This document shows, in pieces, positions 11,501 to 20,102 of a stretch of DNA of 64,000 nucleotides. The notes beneath the pieces were generated by a model that was not told where the DNA came from, did no database searches, and saw nothing but the letters and a program-made list of their open reading frames with translations. Position 1 is the stretch's first letter, and every line of letters starts with the position of its first letter. This stretch comes from Acinetobacter tjernbergiae DSM 14971 = CIP 107465 (GTDB lineage Bacteria > Pseudomonadota > Gammaproteobacteria > Pseudomonadales > Moraxellaceae): contig NZ_KB894366.1 of assembly GCF_000374425.1 (NCBI RefSeq), positions 51,417 through 115,416 on the forward strand, read 5' to 3'. Position numbers and translations under genes: made by a program.

Positions 11501-12582
11501 TCTAATTGTGTCTGTACAAATGTTCCTGTATTGCCTATACGTTGAGCTTTAACTAAAGCAATGTCGCTATCGGCATCCATACTAGATATACCGAAATAAA
11601 ATGCATCACCTGCATCTGTTGTAAAAGCTCCACCATTATCTCCACGAAGATAAATATCAAAAGTTAATGAAGTCACCCCTTTGCCTTGTATATAAACACT
11701 ACCACTAGAACCACCATCACTAGCTCCGCCACTACTACCAGTACCAGCGCTTGATGATCCCAATACAGTTGCTGTATTTACAATATTGCTTCCATTGACC
11801 GCAAAATTCTTATTGCCTGCTATTCTTTTAAGTGTTACCGACGTATTACTACTCGTAAGTGTAAATTCAGCACTAAAACCAAGATTACCAGTGTACGCAC
11901 CCATTCCAGCTGCTTGTAAAATTGGATTATTAACTGGGCGATTAAATACTATATTAACAGTCCCAACTTTAGTTCTAGCATTTCTAGCACCTGAAACGCC
12001 AGATAGTCCCTTCGTCATTGCTAAAAAACTTACGCCTTGATTCGCTGTTGCATCTATACCACCATTGGTACTTAAACAAGCAACCTTATCCATTCCATTA
12101 CTACAACCTGAAGCTGCATTTTGCAATGATGCGGCGAACATATTACTTTGTGCACTACCAATTGCATTTAATGGTCTCAGAATATTAACACCTGTAACAC
12201 TACTAGCATCACCATTCCCACCAAATGTTAACTCTGGCTTGTTAGCTGCTGCACCTTGACCAGAATAAACAGCCCCATTAAATACTGAATTAGTGATGGT
12301 ATAACTAACCGTTGTTGTTGGCGCATAGGTCTCACCCGTATTATCGGAAGGGTTATTTCTGTTGAGTAAAAATGTATGTGTCCCCGAACTAGCCGTTGGA
12401 CCTTGGCCCGAACCTGAGCCAGCAAAAATTTCAATCGTTGGTGGTGCTGCAAAGCTACTATTTGTCAGTATCAAATAGCTAAATAACATCAATACCCAAG
12501 AAAAAAATTTATTCATCATCACACTTGCTCTATGAAGGTTCAAGACTGCTTGTTGTTGTGTTTTTGGCTTACTGTCCAACAT
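8545..12582 (-). CDS. Mosaic secreted DUF11/SdrD_B protein C (about 1345 aa), possible tip adhesin
   Basis: Two starts are plausible. ATG 12582 has GGGG six nt upstream and overlaps the end of gene B by 14 nt, suggesting translational coupling. ATG 12519 gives a shorter, more typical signal peptide (MMNKFFSWVLM, cut at SSFA-A). Order from 12582: a unique N-terminal domain (about 45-345) with a Gly/Ser-rich loop encoded near 11695-11760; DUF11-like modules (350-500 and 505-615, the second with a Cys pair); a PA14/lectin-like region (about 630-838, containing GVDDGAYIMVDG); a prealbumin-like module (855-975); an SdrD_B-like module (976-1101); and a C-terminal DUF11 module with several Cys. The PA14-like call rests on residue pattern only. 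It differs from its neighbours in its distinct N-terminal and putative ligand-binding parts, so a tip or adhesin role is inferred. Confidence 0.82.
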   Translation of the reverse strand: MLDSKPKTQQQAVLNLHRASVMMNKFFSWVLMLFSYLILTNSSFAAPPTIEIFAGSGSGQGPTASSGTHTFLLNRNNPSDNTGETYAPTTTVSYTITNSVFNGAVYSGQGAAANKPELTFGGNGDASSVTGVNILRPLNAIGSAQSNMFAASLQNAASGCSNGMDKVACLSTNGGIDATANQGVSFLAMTKGLSGVSGARNARTKVGTVNIVFNRPVNNPILQAAGMGAYTGNLGFSAEFTLTSSNTSVTLKRIAGNKNFAVNGSNIVNTATVLGSSSAGTGSSGGASDGGSSGSVYIQGKGVTSLTFDIYLRGDNGGAFTTDAGDAFYFGISSMDADSDIALVKAQRIGNTGTFVQTQLDNVPVNSLIQYQLTVTNNTPSGASLGGTVANLPFNDTLPISLKNVSLVGTPITTQGTGGSSPTATSCTPSLTGNDNVGWTVSGLFTGATTATCIITIQGTATTVGTLTNIATIESTSSNTPVSKSVNAIIVNPTPVTADATILEARFNITPNLPTIVRGRVGTQLIDIKNEGPNNATSTVATYTAAPQTGVTVSSVSVVGGSVCSLSGSQWSCPIGGLANGATAQLLVTYSTTSASSLGTAQQATVKVGSNEFNPGSGVGETLYKVWGTNAQNEYRRNGAFWVGYEGTGGTAKVGTYADENSSILVPWPINQASPTGGYLVSGNNGTSDSTYGASSTTSSAMIQRVITAMSSDVDATVQLNVINTPDIGDNRRAWEFTTGVYIPTSQAVTFCIGNTGVGVDDGAYIMVDGTAVTSVNGYVSGGVTATTAAALSAGYHRITYRIVNRNTYSGSSELSPGGYGAIGLSLSGSCSTANYDNATNSGVPVSINIIDGAKIKIAKNSVNGTGTFNYINLTNLVNSTTTVTTDSVTTTAAGTTVISSQQLWAQTLNSDVTVTESALAGYVLSGVSCIDANSGVTGNTGTFWTLVNNIVTIPAARIKEGANITCTFTNTKLIYVDITGRVFVDNSGTTLDATKAYNGIQDTGEVGIANSTIRLNNCSTTQLATTVTSANGDYAFSIEQSLLPSSFCIVQQNLPEYISVSGTSGYTRSTDTITLTKTSATSYTANNFGDVVVNIILNEDGQHTVIAGDVTDYPHRLTTQIPVQLTQLLQTQTQQPNLSIDQPWQALIYRDTNCNGQVDIGETVFNPSLSSSVLLQPSVDICLVQRVHVPTNVVAGAQHIGTLQASYQFALTNPTQTISGLTSKRQDVTLIGSAGLMLTKKVRAVATCPSTSSDLNVFTTTNQARKQDNLEYEITYKNNSTKKLQNVKVKDSLPIGTNFGSVSCTTTPTGNTCNSSRSGDYLEWNLTGLLNPAASGTLRFCVAQ

Positions 12583-15256
12583 AGCGCACCCCAAAATTAA
12601 ATTCGTAACTTTGATTTGCAGCTACACTATTTAATGTCCCTGAAACACCCCCTGCATTACCTACAACTGGAGCAGTCATACCACTACATGCTGTACAAGT
12701 TGGCGATTGGAATAAAACAGTATAAACAGGCGTCATATCTCTAAAAGTAAATATATTATTTAGGCTCGTTGCACTCGTATTAGTCAAAATCAATTTGTAC
12801 AATACACACTGTCCCTGACCATTTGACTGTTTACCAATATTCAAACTATTCGTTGTATAAGCTTCATCTGCAGAACCATTACAGTCAAAATCACGTGCTT
12901 GCAATTTACTTAGCTTCAATTGTGCTTGATTGACTGTTGTAACATCGGTTATCGATGCTAAAACTTGACCATCCGCTGAATTGGTTAGATTTACAATTGT
13001 GTTATTGGCTTGAGCAATATTATTTGCAGCCATATTTTTCACTTGTAATAATAACTTTACTTGCTGATGTGCAGCTAACTTACCACCTGGTAAATCAGCC
13101 AAACTTCTCATAACCAAATCACCTGCATCGAAAACACTATTCCCATTCACATCATAAAAAAGTGTGCTGTTAAATGCTTCCTGATCATTACTTAAAATAA
13201 AACTATAATTTCCAGTAAGATCGGTGTCAGTATTATTTGTTAAGAGATGGCTATAAATCACCGTCCCCAAAGGTGCAACCTGACCACGAGAATTAGGCAT
13301 AAATTCGACTTTAGCGGCAGCATTTACACTTTGAATCGTAATCGCATTTTTAATTATATCTTGACTTGGATTGCTACTGTTATTTCCACTCACAAAACTT
13401 GTAGAAAGAACACGGAAATAAATTGGTGTCGTTACGCTCGCATTAAGTTGGTCAACCTCTACAACAGCACAAACTAATTGGCTTTCACCATTATTTAAAT
13501 ATAATGTTTTCCCTGTCTCGGCACCTAAAACATTACAATTGGAGCCATTTGCTGATACATAGAAACGGACTCTATTTACCCCATTGGGCAAAATCAAATT
13601 CGTAAAATCACTACTCGCATTTGCGCTAAGCAAATACTCTGTTCCAATACCAGTATGAGTTATTTTTAATGGGAAAATTGCTTGCCCGCCAGCAACTGGG
13701 TTAATACTAGTTGATGTCGTTACCGTTTTCCAAGCAGCGCCAGCATTATCAAGACTTCCATTACCCAAACCATTATTTTCAGGACTATTGGTCAAATCAA
13801 CTAGACGAGCTGTGGTGGTTGCAAGTAGATTTCCTTGATCTTTAATTAAACTGGTTTTTGTTATATCACCTAATGACTGTGCTTGAGGCGAAACCTCAAA
13901 TGTCGTGGTCGTTGTTACAGCATAGCTGCTTGGTAAACGCACTTTAACAACGATTGGTAAATTTGTATTCGGTGATAACAAACCTGTATCTGGAATTCCA
14001 TCACCATTACTGTCTAATAGCGGCGTCACCCCATCAGCACGATAGAACTCAATTTGGCTTCCTGTAGGAAAAGTACTACTTGTAAAGGTGACATTGAAGC
14101 GATCAATATTATTACCATTATTCCAAACATAGTTATTGAAAACTAGCTCACCCCCTTGTGCAGTTGGGTTAGCAACAATCGTAGTACTATTCGTTACATC
14201 GGTAGCACTACCATTGATTTTGGCTGCATAAATTGGAGCAACACTAACCACAGCAATATTACTCAGATCAGAGATCGTTGCGGTTGCACTATTATTATCA
14301 TGATCATATTGAACATTAACTGTATTGTTAATCGAACCCGCACTAGTTTTATTAACTTTGACTTTAAACTCAATATAACCGCTACTATTTGCTGCCACTG
14401 TATTCAATACAGCACTGACAACATTTGATGCAACACTGTAATTAATACCAACAGGGTCATTACTTCCAGTATTTGGATTAACCGTCACACCATTCCAGTT
14501 TTCACCACTATTTGATTGATATACCAAACTAGTATCAAGAGTATCCGTTAGCGTAACCACACCTGTAGCCACAGTACTTAAATTCTGATAATCCAAACGG
14601 ACTGTAATTACATCACCATTTGCTACCGAAGTTTGAGAAAACTTTTTACGCACAACCAGACTAGATTGATTGGTTACAGTAGTTGTATCTATATTAGTTT
14701 TAGTACCAGAGGCACTATTCAAGGATGTTACATTTAATGTTAATAAACCACTTTGACTGACAGTCGCCCCACTCGGCACATTCGCTGCCACAATAAGACC
14801 CACTGACTCGCCCGCATTTAATGAATAAGATGTAATTGCGGCACCATCTGGCACTCCATCATTATCTTTATCCAAAAATACAGATAAATTACTCAAGTCA
14901 TAACTATCGCCAGTATTATTGGTTACAGCAAAAGTATATTGGTCTACCTCATTACCCGTATTACTCAATGTATGATTGAAATACGCAGTTTGTCCTGCAA
15001 TAACAGTTTTTGTATTATTCGCAGTTAAGTTGACTGAATAAACAGGCAAAATCGTTGTTTGGACTAAATTAGAACGGCTTACCTGTATTACGGTTGACCC
15101 TTCCTCTGTGTATTCACCAATTGCCATATTACTAATAATTTGACGTGAAGGAACAGCAGCAAAACTGGCTTGTTGTATTACAAGCACTGTACCAACCAAG
15201 ACCGCCAAAGAAATAATTTTGTTGCGGAAATTTTCGAATGTATTGACTATATTCAT
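12569..15256 (-). CDS. Secreted DUF11-repeat protein B (895 aa)
   Basis: The ATG at 15256 lies 19 nt after the stop of gene A, so the two are almost certainly co-transcribed. The signal peptide ends QASFA-A. The architecture matches A and E: a shared N-terminal module (ISNMAIGEYTEEG, then NHTLSNTGN), DUF11 near residues 190-330, further Ig-like modules, and a last module with two Cys (DFDCNGSAD, GQGQCVLY). Calcium-loop-like motifs lie at 129-137 (DKDNDGVPD), 415-423 (DSNGDGIPD) and 702-710 (DVNGNSVFD, degenerate). Sequence identity to A and E is only moderate by eye, so the copies are old paralogues rather than a recent duplication. No enzyme motif is seen. The 3' end overlaps gene C. Function unknown. 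Confidence 0.87.
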   Translation of the reverse strand: MNIVNTFENFRNKIISLAVLVGTVLVIQQASFAAVPSRQIISNMAIGEYTEEGSTVIQVSRSNLVQTTILPVYSVNLTANNTKTVIAGQTAYFNHTLSNTGNEVDQYTFAVTNNTGDSYDLSNLSVFLDKDNDGVPDGAAITSYSLNAGESVGLIVAANVPSGATVSQSGLLTLNVTSLNSASGTKTNIDTTTVTNQSSLVVRKKFSQTSVANGDVITVRLDYQNLSTVATGVVTLTDTLDTSLVYQSNSGENWNGVTVNPNTGSNDPVGINYSVASNVVSAVLNTVAANSSGYIEFKVKVNKTSAGSINNTVNVQYDHDNNSATATISDLSNIAVVSVAPIYAAKINGSATDVTNSTTIVANPTAQGGELVFNNYVWNNGNNIDRFNVTFTSSTFPTGSQIEFYRADGVTPLLDSNGDGIPDTGLLSPNTNLPIVVKVRLPSSYAVTTTTTFEVSPQAQSLGDITKTSLIKDQGNLLATTTARLVDLTNSPENNGLGNGSLDNAGAAWKTVTTSTSINPVAGGQAIFPLKITHTGIGTEYLLSANASSDFTNLILPNGVNRVRFYVSANGSNCNVLGAETGKTLYLNNGESQLVCAVVEVDQLNASVTTPIYFRVLSTSFVSGNNSSNPSQDIIKNAITIQSVNAAAKVEFMPNSRGQVAPLGTVIYSHLLTNNTDTDLTGNYSFILSNDQEAFNSTLFYDVNGNSVFDAGDLVMRSLADLPGGKLAAHQQVKLLLQVKNMAANNIAQANNTIVNLTNSADGQVLASITDVTTVNQAQLKLSKLQARDFDCNGSADEAYTTNSLNIGKQSNGQGQCVLYKLILTNTSATSLNNIFTFRDMTPVYTVLFQSPTCTACSGMTAPVVGNAGGVSGTLNSVAANQSYEFNFGVRYVGQ

Positions 15257-15275
15257 CTTTTATTATCCGCCCCAA

Positions 15276-17936
15276 TTAAGGTGTTACTTGAATAGAAAAG
15301 TACAATGCTGCCTGCTCTTGTGGTGCAAGCGCCCCTATATTTCCTGAAATTTGATTTCCACTCACCACAACAGAGCCCTTGCTCACAGATGGTGCTAAAC
15401 TACTACGCAAAACACTATAAGCTGGTACAACATCATTAATTACAACATTAGCGGCTGGGGTTGAACCATCATTTTTAATGGTTAAGCGATAGGTTACACA
15501 TTGATTTGGTTTAATCATTAATGGTGTACTGCTATATGTTGCTGTAACGACATTCATCAACACACAAGCTTCATCTTTGGTCTGTTCTTTGGTTAAACGA
15601 AGCTGTGTAGGATCGACCGTTGTTAAATCTGTATTTTGGATAGATGTAAGCGTTAAACCTTGAATAGTATTCGTTGCCGATACCACAATATTTGCAGTAC
15701 TCGAAACACCATTTGTTGCTGTTAAAGGAGATTGAACTTTTAATAATAACTGAACGGAGTTCTGAGGGCTCAAGCCGCCTGTAATAAATAAATCATTTGC
15801 GATAGGGTCTGTTGTATCTAACACACCATTATTATTTGCGTCATAATATAAAGTATAAGTAAATCCATCATTAATATTTTGCGGTACGACATTTAGGCTG
15901 ACTTTACCCAGCGTATCCCCTTCAATAAATGTCCCCATATTTTTTAAAGTATGTAGATAAACAACTGTACCGCCGACATTGATTCGACCTTGTTGATCAT
16001 TTGCCAAAGTTAATTTGCGCAAAGCAACATCCACTTGATCCTTAATACTATCTCCTTGAGCATTCATTGGAGATTTCATTGCGAACCAAATTGGTAAATT
16101 TGATAACGTTGTATTAGCAGGAACACTAACCACAGCACAATATTGTTTCGTTGCTCCAGCAGCTAAATTTCCGCTACTTGTTATTTCACTTTGTAGAGAT
16201 TGGCAGGTCGTATCACCATTATAAAATTTAACTTTCCAATCTGTTGGTAACGTTGTGCTTATACTATTAATATCAATATTTGCACTAGAAGCGTATAAAT
16301 TATAATTATTCGAAACCGTACTACTGTTCTTAATCACTAAGGGAAAAACAACATCAGTACCTTTTGCACCATTCTTAACCAACAATGCCTGACCACCTGA
16401 CCCAGCAACATTTCCAACACCAACACCTGAATTATTACTGTTATATAAATCACTTTCACCCACAGCAACGGTATTAATCAATCGATCACGTGTACTATTT
16501 TTTATTGTTGTGTCGGTAACAGATGTCGCAGTGATGTCAAAATCCATTGTACTTGTTGATGTACAATTAGCAGGAAAATAAACACCAAGCTTAACTCTCT
16601 TCGGAATTCCAACAGCTAAACCACCGGTATCAATTATACCATCGCCATTAGTATCGGTGAGTAATGTGCGACCATCAGCATGATATAAACGAACAACCGC
16701 GCAACTTGGAACATTGCTTTTTAGGAAACTTAGATTATAAGTATCCGTTGCTTGCCCTGTATTCCACACATAATTATCAAATTGAACTTCCTTAGCAATT
16801 CCACCGAATGTGTTATTAAGAGTTTGTAAATTATTCAGTCCAGTATTTGGCTCGCCATCATCATTTGCATTGATAGAACTATAATTCAGCACTACGCCTA
16901 ATGTTTGCTCTACATTAAAAATAACAGTATTGGTTAATGTATTCTTAAGTATTGCATTTGAAGCATTATATTGTTGATAGTCTGCGGTGTTAGGAATTTT
17001 TTCTGCTGCATTTGAATTTACAATAACTTTAAAACTTACAGTACCTTTACTCAAAGCCGCAACACTTGCTAACTCAACATCAATTTGACCATTACTTGCT
17101 TTATACTTAATTGCAGTATTTGCACCAGTTTCGACATCATCAGCATCAGTCAGTGAACCAGAACCATTCCCCCAACTACCACTACCCGACTTATAGCTTA
17201 CATCTGTGGCTAAAATATCGCGTAAAACCAATCTTGCTGCTGCTGTGCCTGTATTTGTATAAGTAAATGTATAAGTAATTTCTGTACCTGTTTTACCTGT
17301 ACTTATACTTTGCGCTTTTGTGACTTGAATTACGGCATCGTCAACAACTTTTGCAGTATCATTCACTGTCATAACAACAGTATTATCATGCTGACTGGTC
17401 GCCGTTAAAGTGAAATTTGCAACATTATTTGCTGATACATTGACTGGAATATTTCCAACTACGACGAATGAGGCAAACTCACCTGCTTCCAATCGAAAGC
17501 TTGTGCTTGCACTAAGTAAATTATTGTTATCATCCGGCTCACCATTTTGATCCCGATCAATATAAACAGCAATATTGTCTAAATTGAATTGATCGTTGGT
17601 TAACTGTGTTAAGCTTAATTTATAATCGTCAACAATATTACCCGTATTTGTTAATACATGTGGGAAATTGACTTTGCTTCCAATAGTGCCAATATTTTGC
17701 TGATTACTTTGAAGGTTTAAAGAATAAATGGGCTGAACCGTCAAAACAACTGCATTAGAGTTAATGACTTGTAAATTACCTTGCTCATCGTAAAAGTCAC
17801 CACTGGCAATATTCGTAATACTACTACCAGCTTTAGGTTGAGCAAAAGCAATGGAACTATGAAATCCAATAAATAAGCCAAGCAAGGTAATAAATGAAGT
17901 TTTTGCAACAGCACTCTTCTTGAATCGGCTTATCAT
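15276..17936 (-). CDS. Secreted DUF11-repeat protein A (886 aa), first gene of the surface-protein operon
   Basis: ATG at 17936 with GTGGG upstream. The signal peptide runs through a hydrophobic core to AFA-Q. Module order is as in B and E: a shared N-terminal module (ITNIASGDFYDEQG, PHVLTNTGN), a DUF11 domain near 195-330, central modules, and a last module with a Cys pair (DEACVLMN, KPNQCVTY). Calcium-loop-like motifs begin at residues 127 (DRDQNGEPD), 428 (DTNGDGIID) and 699 (DANNNGVLD); the last is the same residue number as in E. It is the first gene of the run and follows a 312-bp AT-rich gap after adeS, on the same strand. Read-through from adeRS or a promoter in that gap would drive it. 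Function unknown; probably a structural subunit exported through Sec. Confidence 0.87.
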   Translation of the reverse strand: MISRFKKSAVAKTSFITLLGLFIGFHSSIAFAQPKAGSSITNIASGDFYDEQGNLQVINSNAVVLTVQPIYSLNLQSNQQNIGTIGSKVNFPHVLTNTGNIVDDYKLSLTQLTNDQFNLDNIAVYIDRDQNGEPDDNNNLLSASTSFRLEAGEFASFVVVGNIPVNVSANNVANFTLTATSQHDNTVVMTVNDTAKVVDDAVIQVTKAQSISTGKTGTEITYTFTYTNTGTAAARLVLRDILATDVSYKSGSGSWGNGSGSLTDADDVETGANTAIKYKASNGQIDVELASVAALSKGTVSFKVIVNSNAAEKIPNTADYQQYNASNAILKNTLTNTVIFNVEQTLGVVLNYSSINANDDGEPNTGLNNLQTLNNTFGGIAKEVQFDNYVWNTGQATDTYNLSFLKSNVPSCAVVRLYHADGRTLLTDTNGDGIIDTGGLAVGIPKRVKLGVYFPANCTSTSTMDFDITATSVTDTTIKNSTRDRLINTVAVGESDLYNSNNSGVGVGNVAGSGGQALLVKNGAKGTDVVFPLVIKNSSTVSNNYNLYASSANIDINSISTTLPTDWKVKFYNGDTTCQSLQSEITSSGNLAAGATKQYCAVVSVPANTTLSNLPIWFAMKSPMNAQGDSIKDQVDVALRKLTLANDQQGRINVGGTVVYLHTLKNMGTFIEGDTLGKVSLNVVPQNINDGFTYTLYYDANNNGVLDTTDPIANDLFITGGLSPQNSVQLLLKVQSPLTATNGVSSTANIVVSATNTIQGLTLTSIQNTDLTTVDPTQLRLTKEQTKDEACVLMNVVTATYSSTPLMIKPNQCVTYRLTIKNDGSTPAANVVINDVVPAYSVLRSSLAPSVSKGSVVVSGNQISGNIGALAPQEQAALYFSIQVTP

Positions 17937-18248
17937 GTTTATGAACCCACAGAAATATATTAAAGATAAAATTTTATTGACGATTTTTACAAAAGAATAC
18001 TACAAAAATATAAACTTGAACACATAAATCAACATTAATGTGATTTTTCCACTCACTTTTACCAAATGGTAAAAAAATAGTCAAATATTGCTATATCTAA
18101 AGACATTAAATAAACATTCCCGTTAAAAATTTATTTCTTATTTAATCACTATTTTTTGATTCAAAAATAAATACAATCCAATAAATATCATATATTTCAA
18201 ACAGATAATCAATAAAATACACTTACTATAAAAGACATTTTTTGATCA
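17937..18248 (-). promoter_or_regulatory. AT-rich gap upstream of the DUF11 operon with an 18-bp palindrome
   Basis: 312 bp without an ORF between adeS and gene A, both on the minus strand. It probably contains the operon promoter and a stretch of 5' leader. The clearest element is a perfect inverted repeat, TTTTACCA-AA-TGGTAAAA, at 18057-18074, about 120 bp upstream of the start codon. It could be an operator or a weak terminator for adeRS. No promoter could be placed with confidence. Confidence 0.45.
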
Positions 18249-19322
18249 TTAATTAACTTTTAAAGGAAGTATTATAACAAAAACACTATTGTTTTGAAAA
18301 TTACTATATTTAATCAAACCTTTATGTGCAACAACTATCGCATGAACGACGGCTAATCCCAAGCCAGTTCCACCCAACTCTTTATTTCTAGACTGTTCTA
18401 ACCTAAAAAAAGGGTTAAATAAATCTCGCTGATATTCTATTGGGATTCCTGGCCCCTCATCTTCGACTTGCAATACCCAAGACTGTTCAATCATGTTTGA
18501 TGAAATTTTAAGCACCCCTGCATTTACATAACGGATGGCATTATCAATCAAAGCAATCAAGACCTGCTCTATACGACGACTATCGCAATATACTTGAGTA
18601 ACGCTGAGTTCAACTTGAATGTTAAAACCTGTTTGATGAAGTCGCTCTTTAAAAATAAGTAGAACTCTTTCAACATGGTATTCGAGATCAATCCATTCGA
18701 AGTTTAGACGCAACTGCTGATTTTCAATTAAACTCAATGTTCGTAAGTCCTCCACCAAGTGAGATAAACCTTCAGCTTGATTGAGTAGGCTTTTGAATAA
18801 TACGGGATCAGGTTGAAACACCCCATCCAGAATGCCTTGTAAACGTCCTTGTAAAATTGTGATTGGTGTTCTTAATTCATGTGCAATTGCTGCATTCCAA
18901 ACCTGTGCATTTTTGACGGAAGTTTCGAGTTGCTGTGCCATGCTGTTAAAATTATGCATAAGTTCTAAAATTTCTGCTGAATGCCCTTCTGCATCTTCGA
19001 CTCGTGCAGAGAGATCACCCTGACTAATTTTTTTAGCCGCATCTGCTAAAAAGTTAATTGGTATAATAAAACGATTTGCTAATTTAACCCCAAGAATGAT
19101 GGATAGAACTGAACCAAAAAGCAAAACAAAAAATAGCCAAACCCAATCAACCGAATGAAACACACTCCAATCTTCATTCAAAGTCTTTAGGGAAATCCAA
19201 CCTGTTTCAATTGCATAGGTATAAATAAAATATCCAAAAAAGACGGAACCTGCGGTTACGCTAAAATTCACAATACTCAGCGCAATAATAAGCTGTTTAC
19301 TCATTCCAACTTTATTTATCAT
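18249..19322 (-). CDS. adeS: AdeS sensor histidine kinase
   Basis: Two-component sensor expected to phosphorylate AdeR and so control the AdeABC pump. I chose ATG 19322, which overlaps the adeR stop by 11 nt (ATGATAAATAA) and gives 357 residues, the length I recall for AdeS. Visible: membrane segments at about 10-35 and 62-84, a HAMP region just after (FIIPINFLADAAKKISQGDLSARVED), the dimerisation/phosphoacceptor motif AIAHELRTPIT with His148, an N-box (LIALIDNAIRY), and G-boxes (EDEGPGIP, GGTGLGLAVVHAI). The sequence is close to A. baumannii AdeS throughout. Point changes in AdeS are known to raise pump expression; I cannot judge from sequence whether this allele is altered. Confidence 0.95.
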   Translation of the reverse strand: MINKVGMSKQLIIALSIVNFSVTAGSVFFGYFIYTYAIETGWISLKTLNEDWSVFHSVDWVWLFFVLLFGSVLSIILGVKLANRFIIPINFLADAAKKISQGDLSARVEDAEGHSAEILELMHNFNSMAQQLETSVKNAQVWNAAIAHELRTPITILQGRLQGILDGVFQPDPVLFKSLLNQAEGLSHLVEDLRTLSLIENQQLRLNFEWIDLEYHVERVLLIFKERLHQTGFNIQVELSVTQVYCDSRRIEQVLIALIDNAIRYVNAGVLKISSNMIEQSWVLQVEDEGPGIPIEYQRDLFNPFFRLEQSRNKELGGTGLGLAVVHAIVVAHKGLIKYSNFQNNSVFVIILPLKVN

Positions 19323-20043
19323 AAGGATGATCCAAGCGGTAACCGACCCCACGTACATTGATCAACATCTGCTGCTGCCCGTGTTCTTCTAGTTTTTTTC
19401 TTAATTTACTGACATGACTGTCAACTGTACGTTCAAGCGCATCACTATCTGGCAAGCAGTGGTTCATCAGCTCACTACGACTAAATACTTTATGTGGATG
19501 ATCAATCATTAACAAAAGAATTTTATATTCTGTCAACGTTAAATTCAGCATACTTTTTTTATTATGCTGACACACATAAACACTATGAATATCCGTATTA
19601 ATTTCAATACTTTTATAAACTACATTTTTATTTTGAATTTTTATGCTTTGCTGGGTTCTTCTTAATACCGCTTGCACTCGTGCAACCACTTCATTTGGGT
19701 TGAAAGGTTTGACCACAAAGTCATCAGCGCCAATTCTAAGTGCCATTACTTTATCAATATCTTGATCAAGTGCAGTGAGCATAATCACAGGCGTTTGCGC
19801 CTTTTGGCGGATTTTACCCAACACCTCCCAGCCATTTAACTCAGGCAACTTAATATCAAGCACAATTAAATCAATTACTTGTGCCGCGTGTATTTCTATT
19901 GCTTGCTTGCCATTCATCGCACGAATCACGTGCATACCTTCACGTTTTAAATAGTGCTCGATAATATCACCAATCTCATATTCATCTTCTACAACGAGAA
20001 TCTGTTTCTCACGGCAATCAAAAGAAAATGAAGCTTCGAACAT
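19312..20043 (-). CDS. adeR: AdeR response regulator (OmpR/PhoB type)
   Basis: 243 residues: a receiver domain at about 14-127 with acidic pocket Glu19/Asp20, phosphoacceptor Asp63 (VLDIKLPELNGW) and Lys near 112 (VVKPFNP), then a winged-helix DNA-binding domain ending RTVDSHVSKLRKKLEE and RGVGYRL. The match to A. baumannii AdeR is close, including the MNHC and SDALERTVD segments. It is the first gene of adeRS, overlapping adeS by 11 nt and divergent from adeABC across a 146-bp gap that holds a direct repeat like the reported AdeR site. In A. baumannii AdeR activates adeABC. Confidence 0.96.
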   Translation of the reverse strand: MFEASFSFDCREKQILVVEDEYEIGDIIEHYLKREGMHVIRAMNGKQAIEIHAAQVIDLIVLDIKLPELNGWEVLGKIRQKAQTPVIMLTALDQDIDKVMALRIGADDFVVKPFNPNEVVARVQAVLRRTQQSIKIQNKNVVYKSIEINTDIHSVYVCQHNKKSMLNLTLTEYKILLLMIDHPHKVFSRSELMNHCLPDSDALERTVDSHVSKLRKKLEEHGQQQMLINVRGVGYRLDHPYDK

Positions 20044-20102
20044 GAATAAGTTATCGAATAATTTCTATCAACTTTAATAATACGCTGATTTATCTGTTTA
20101 TC

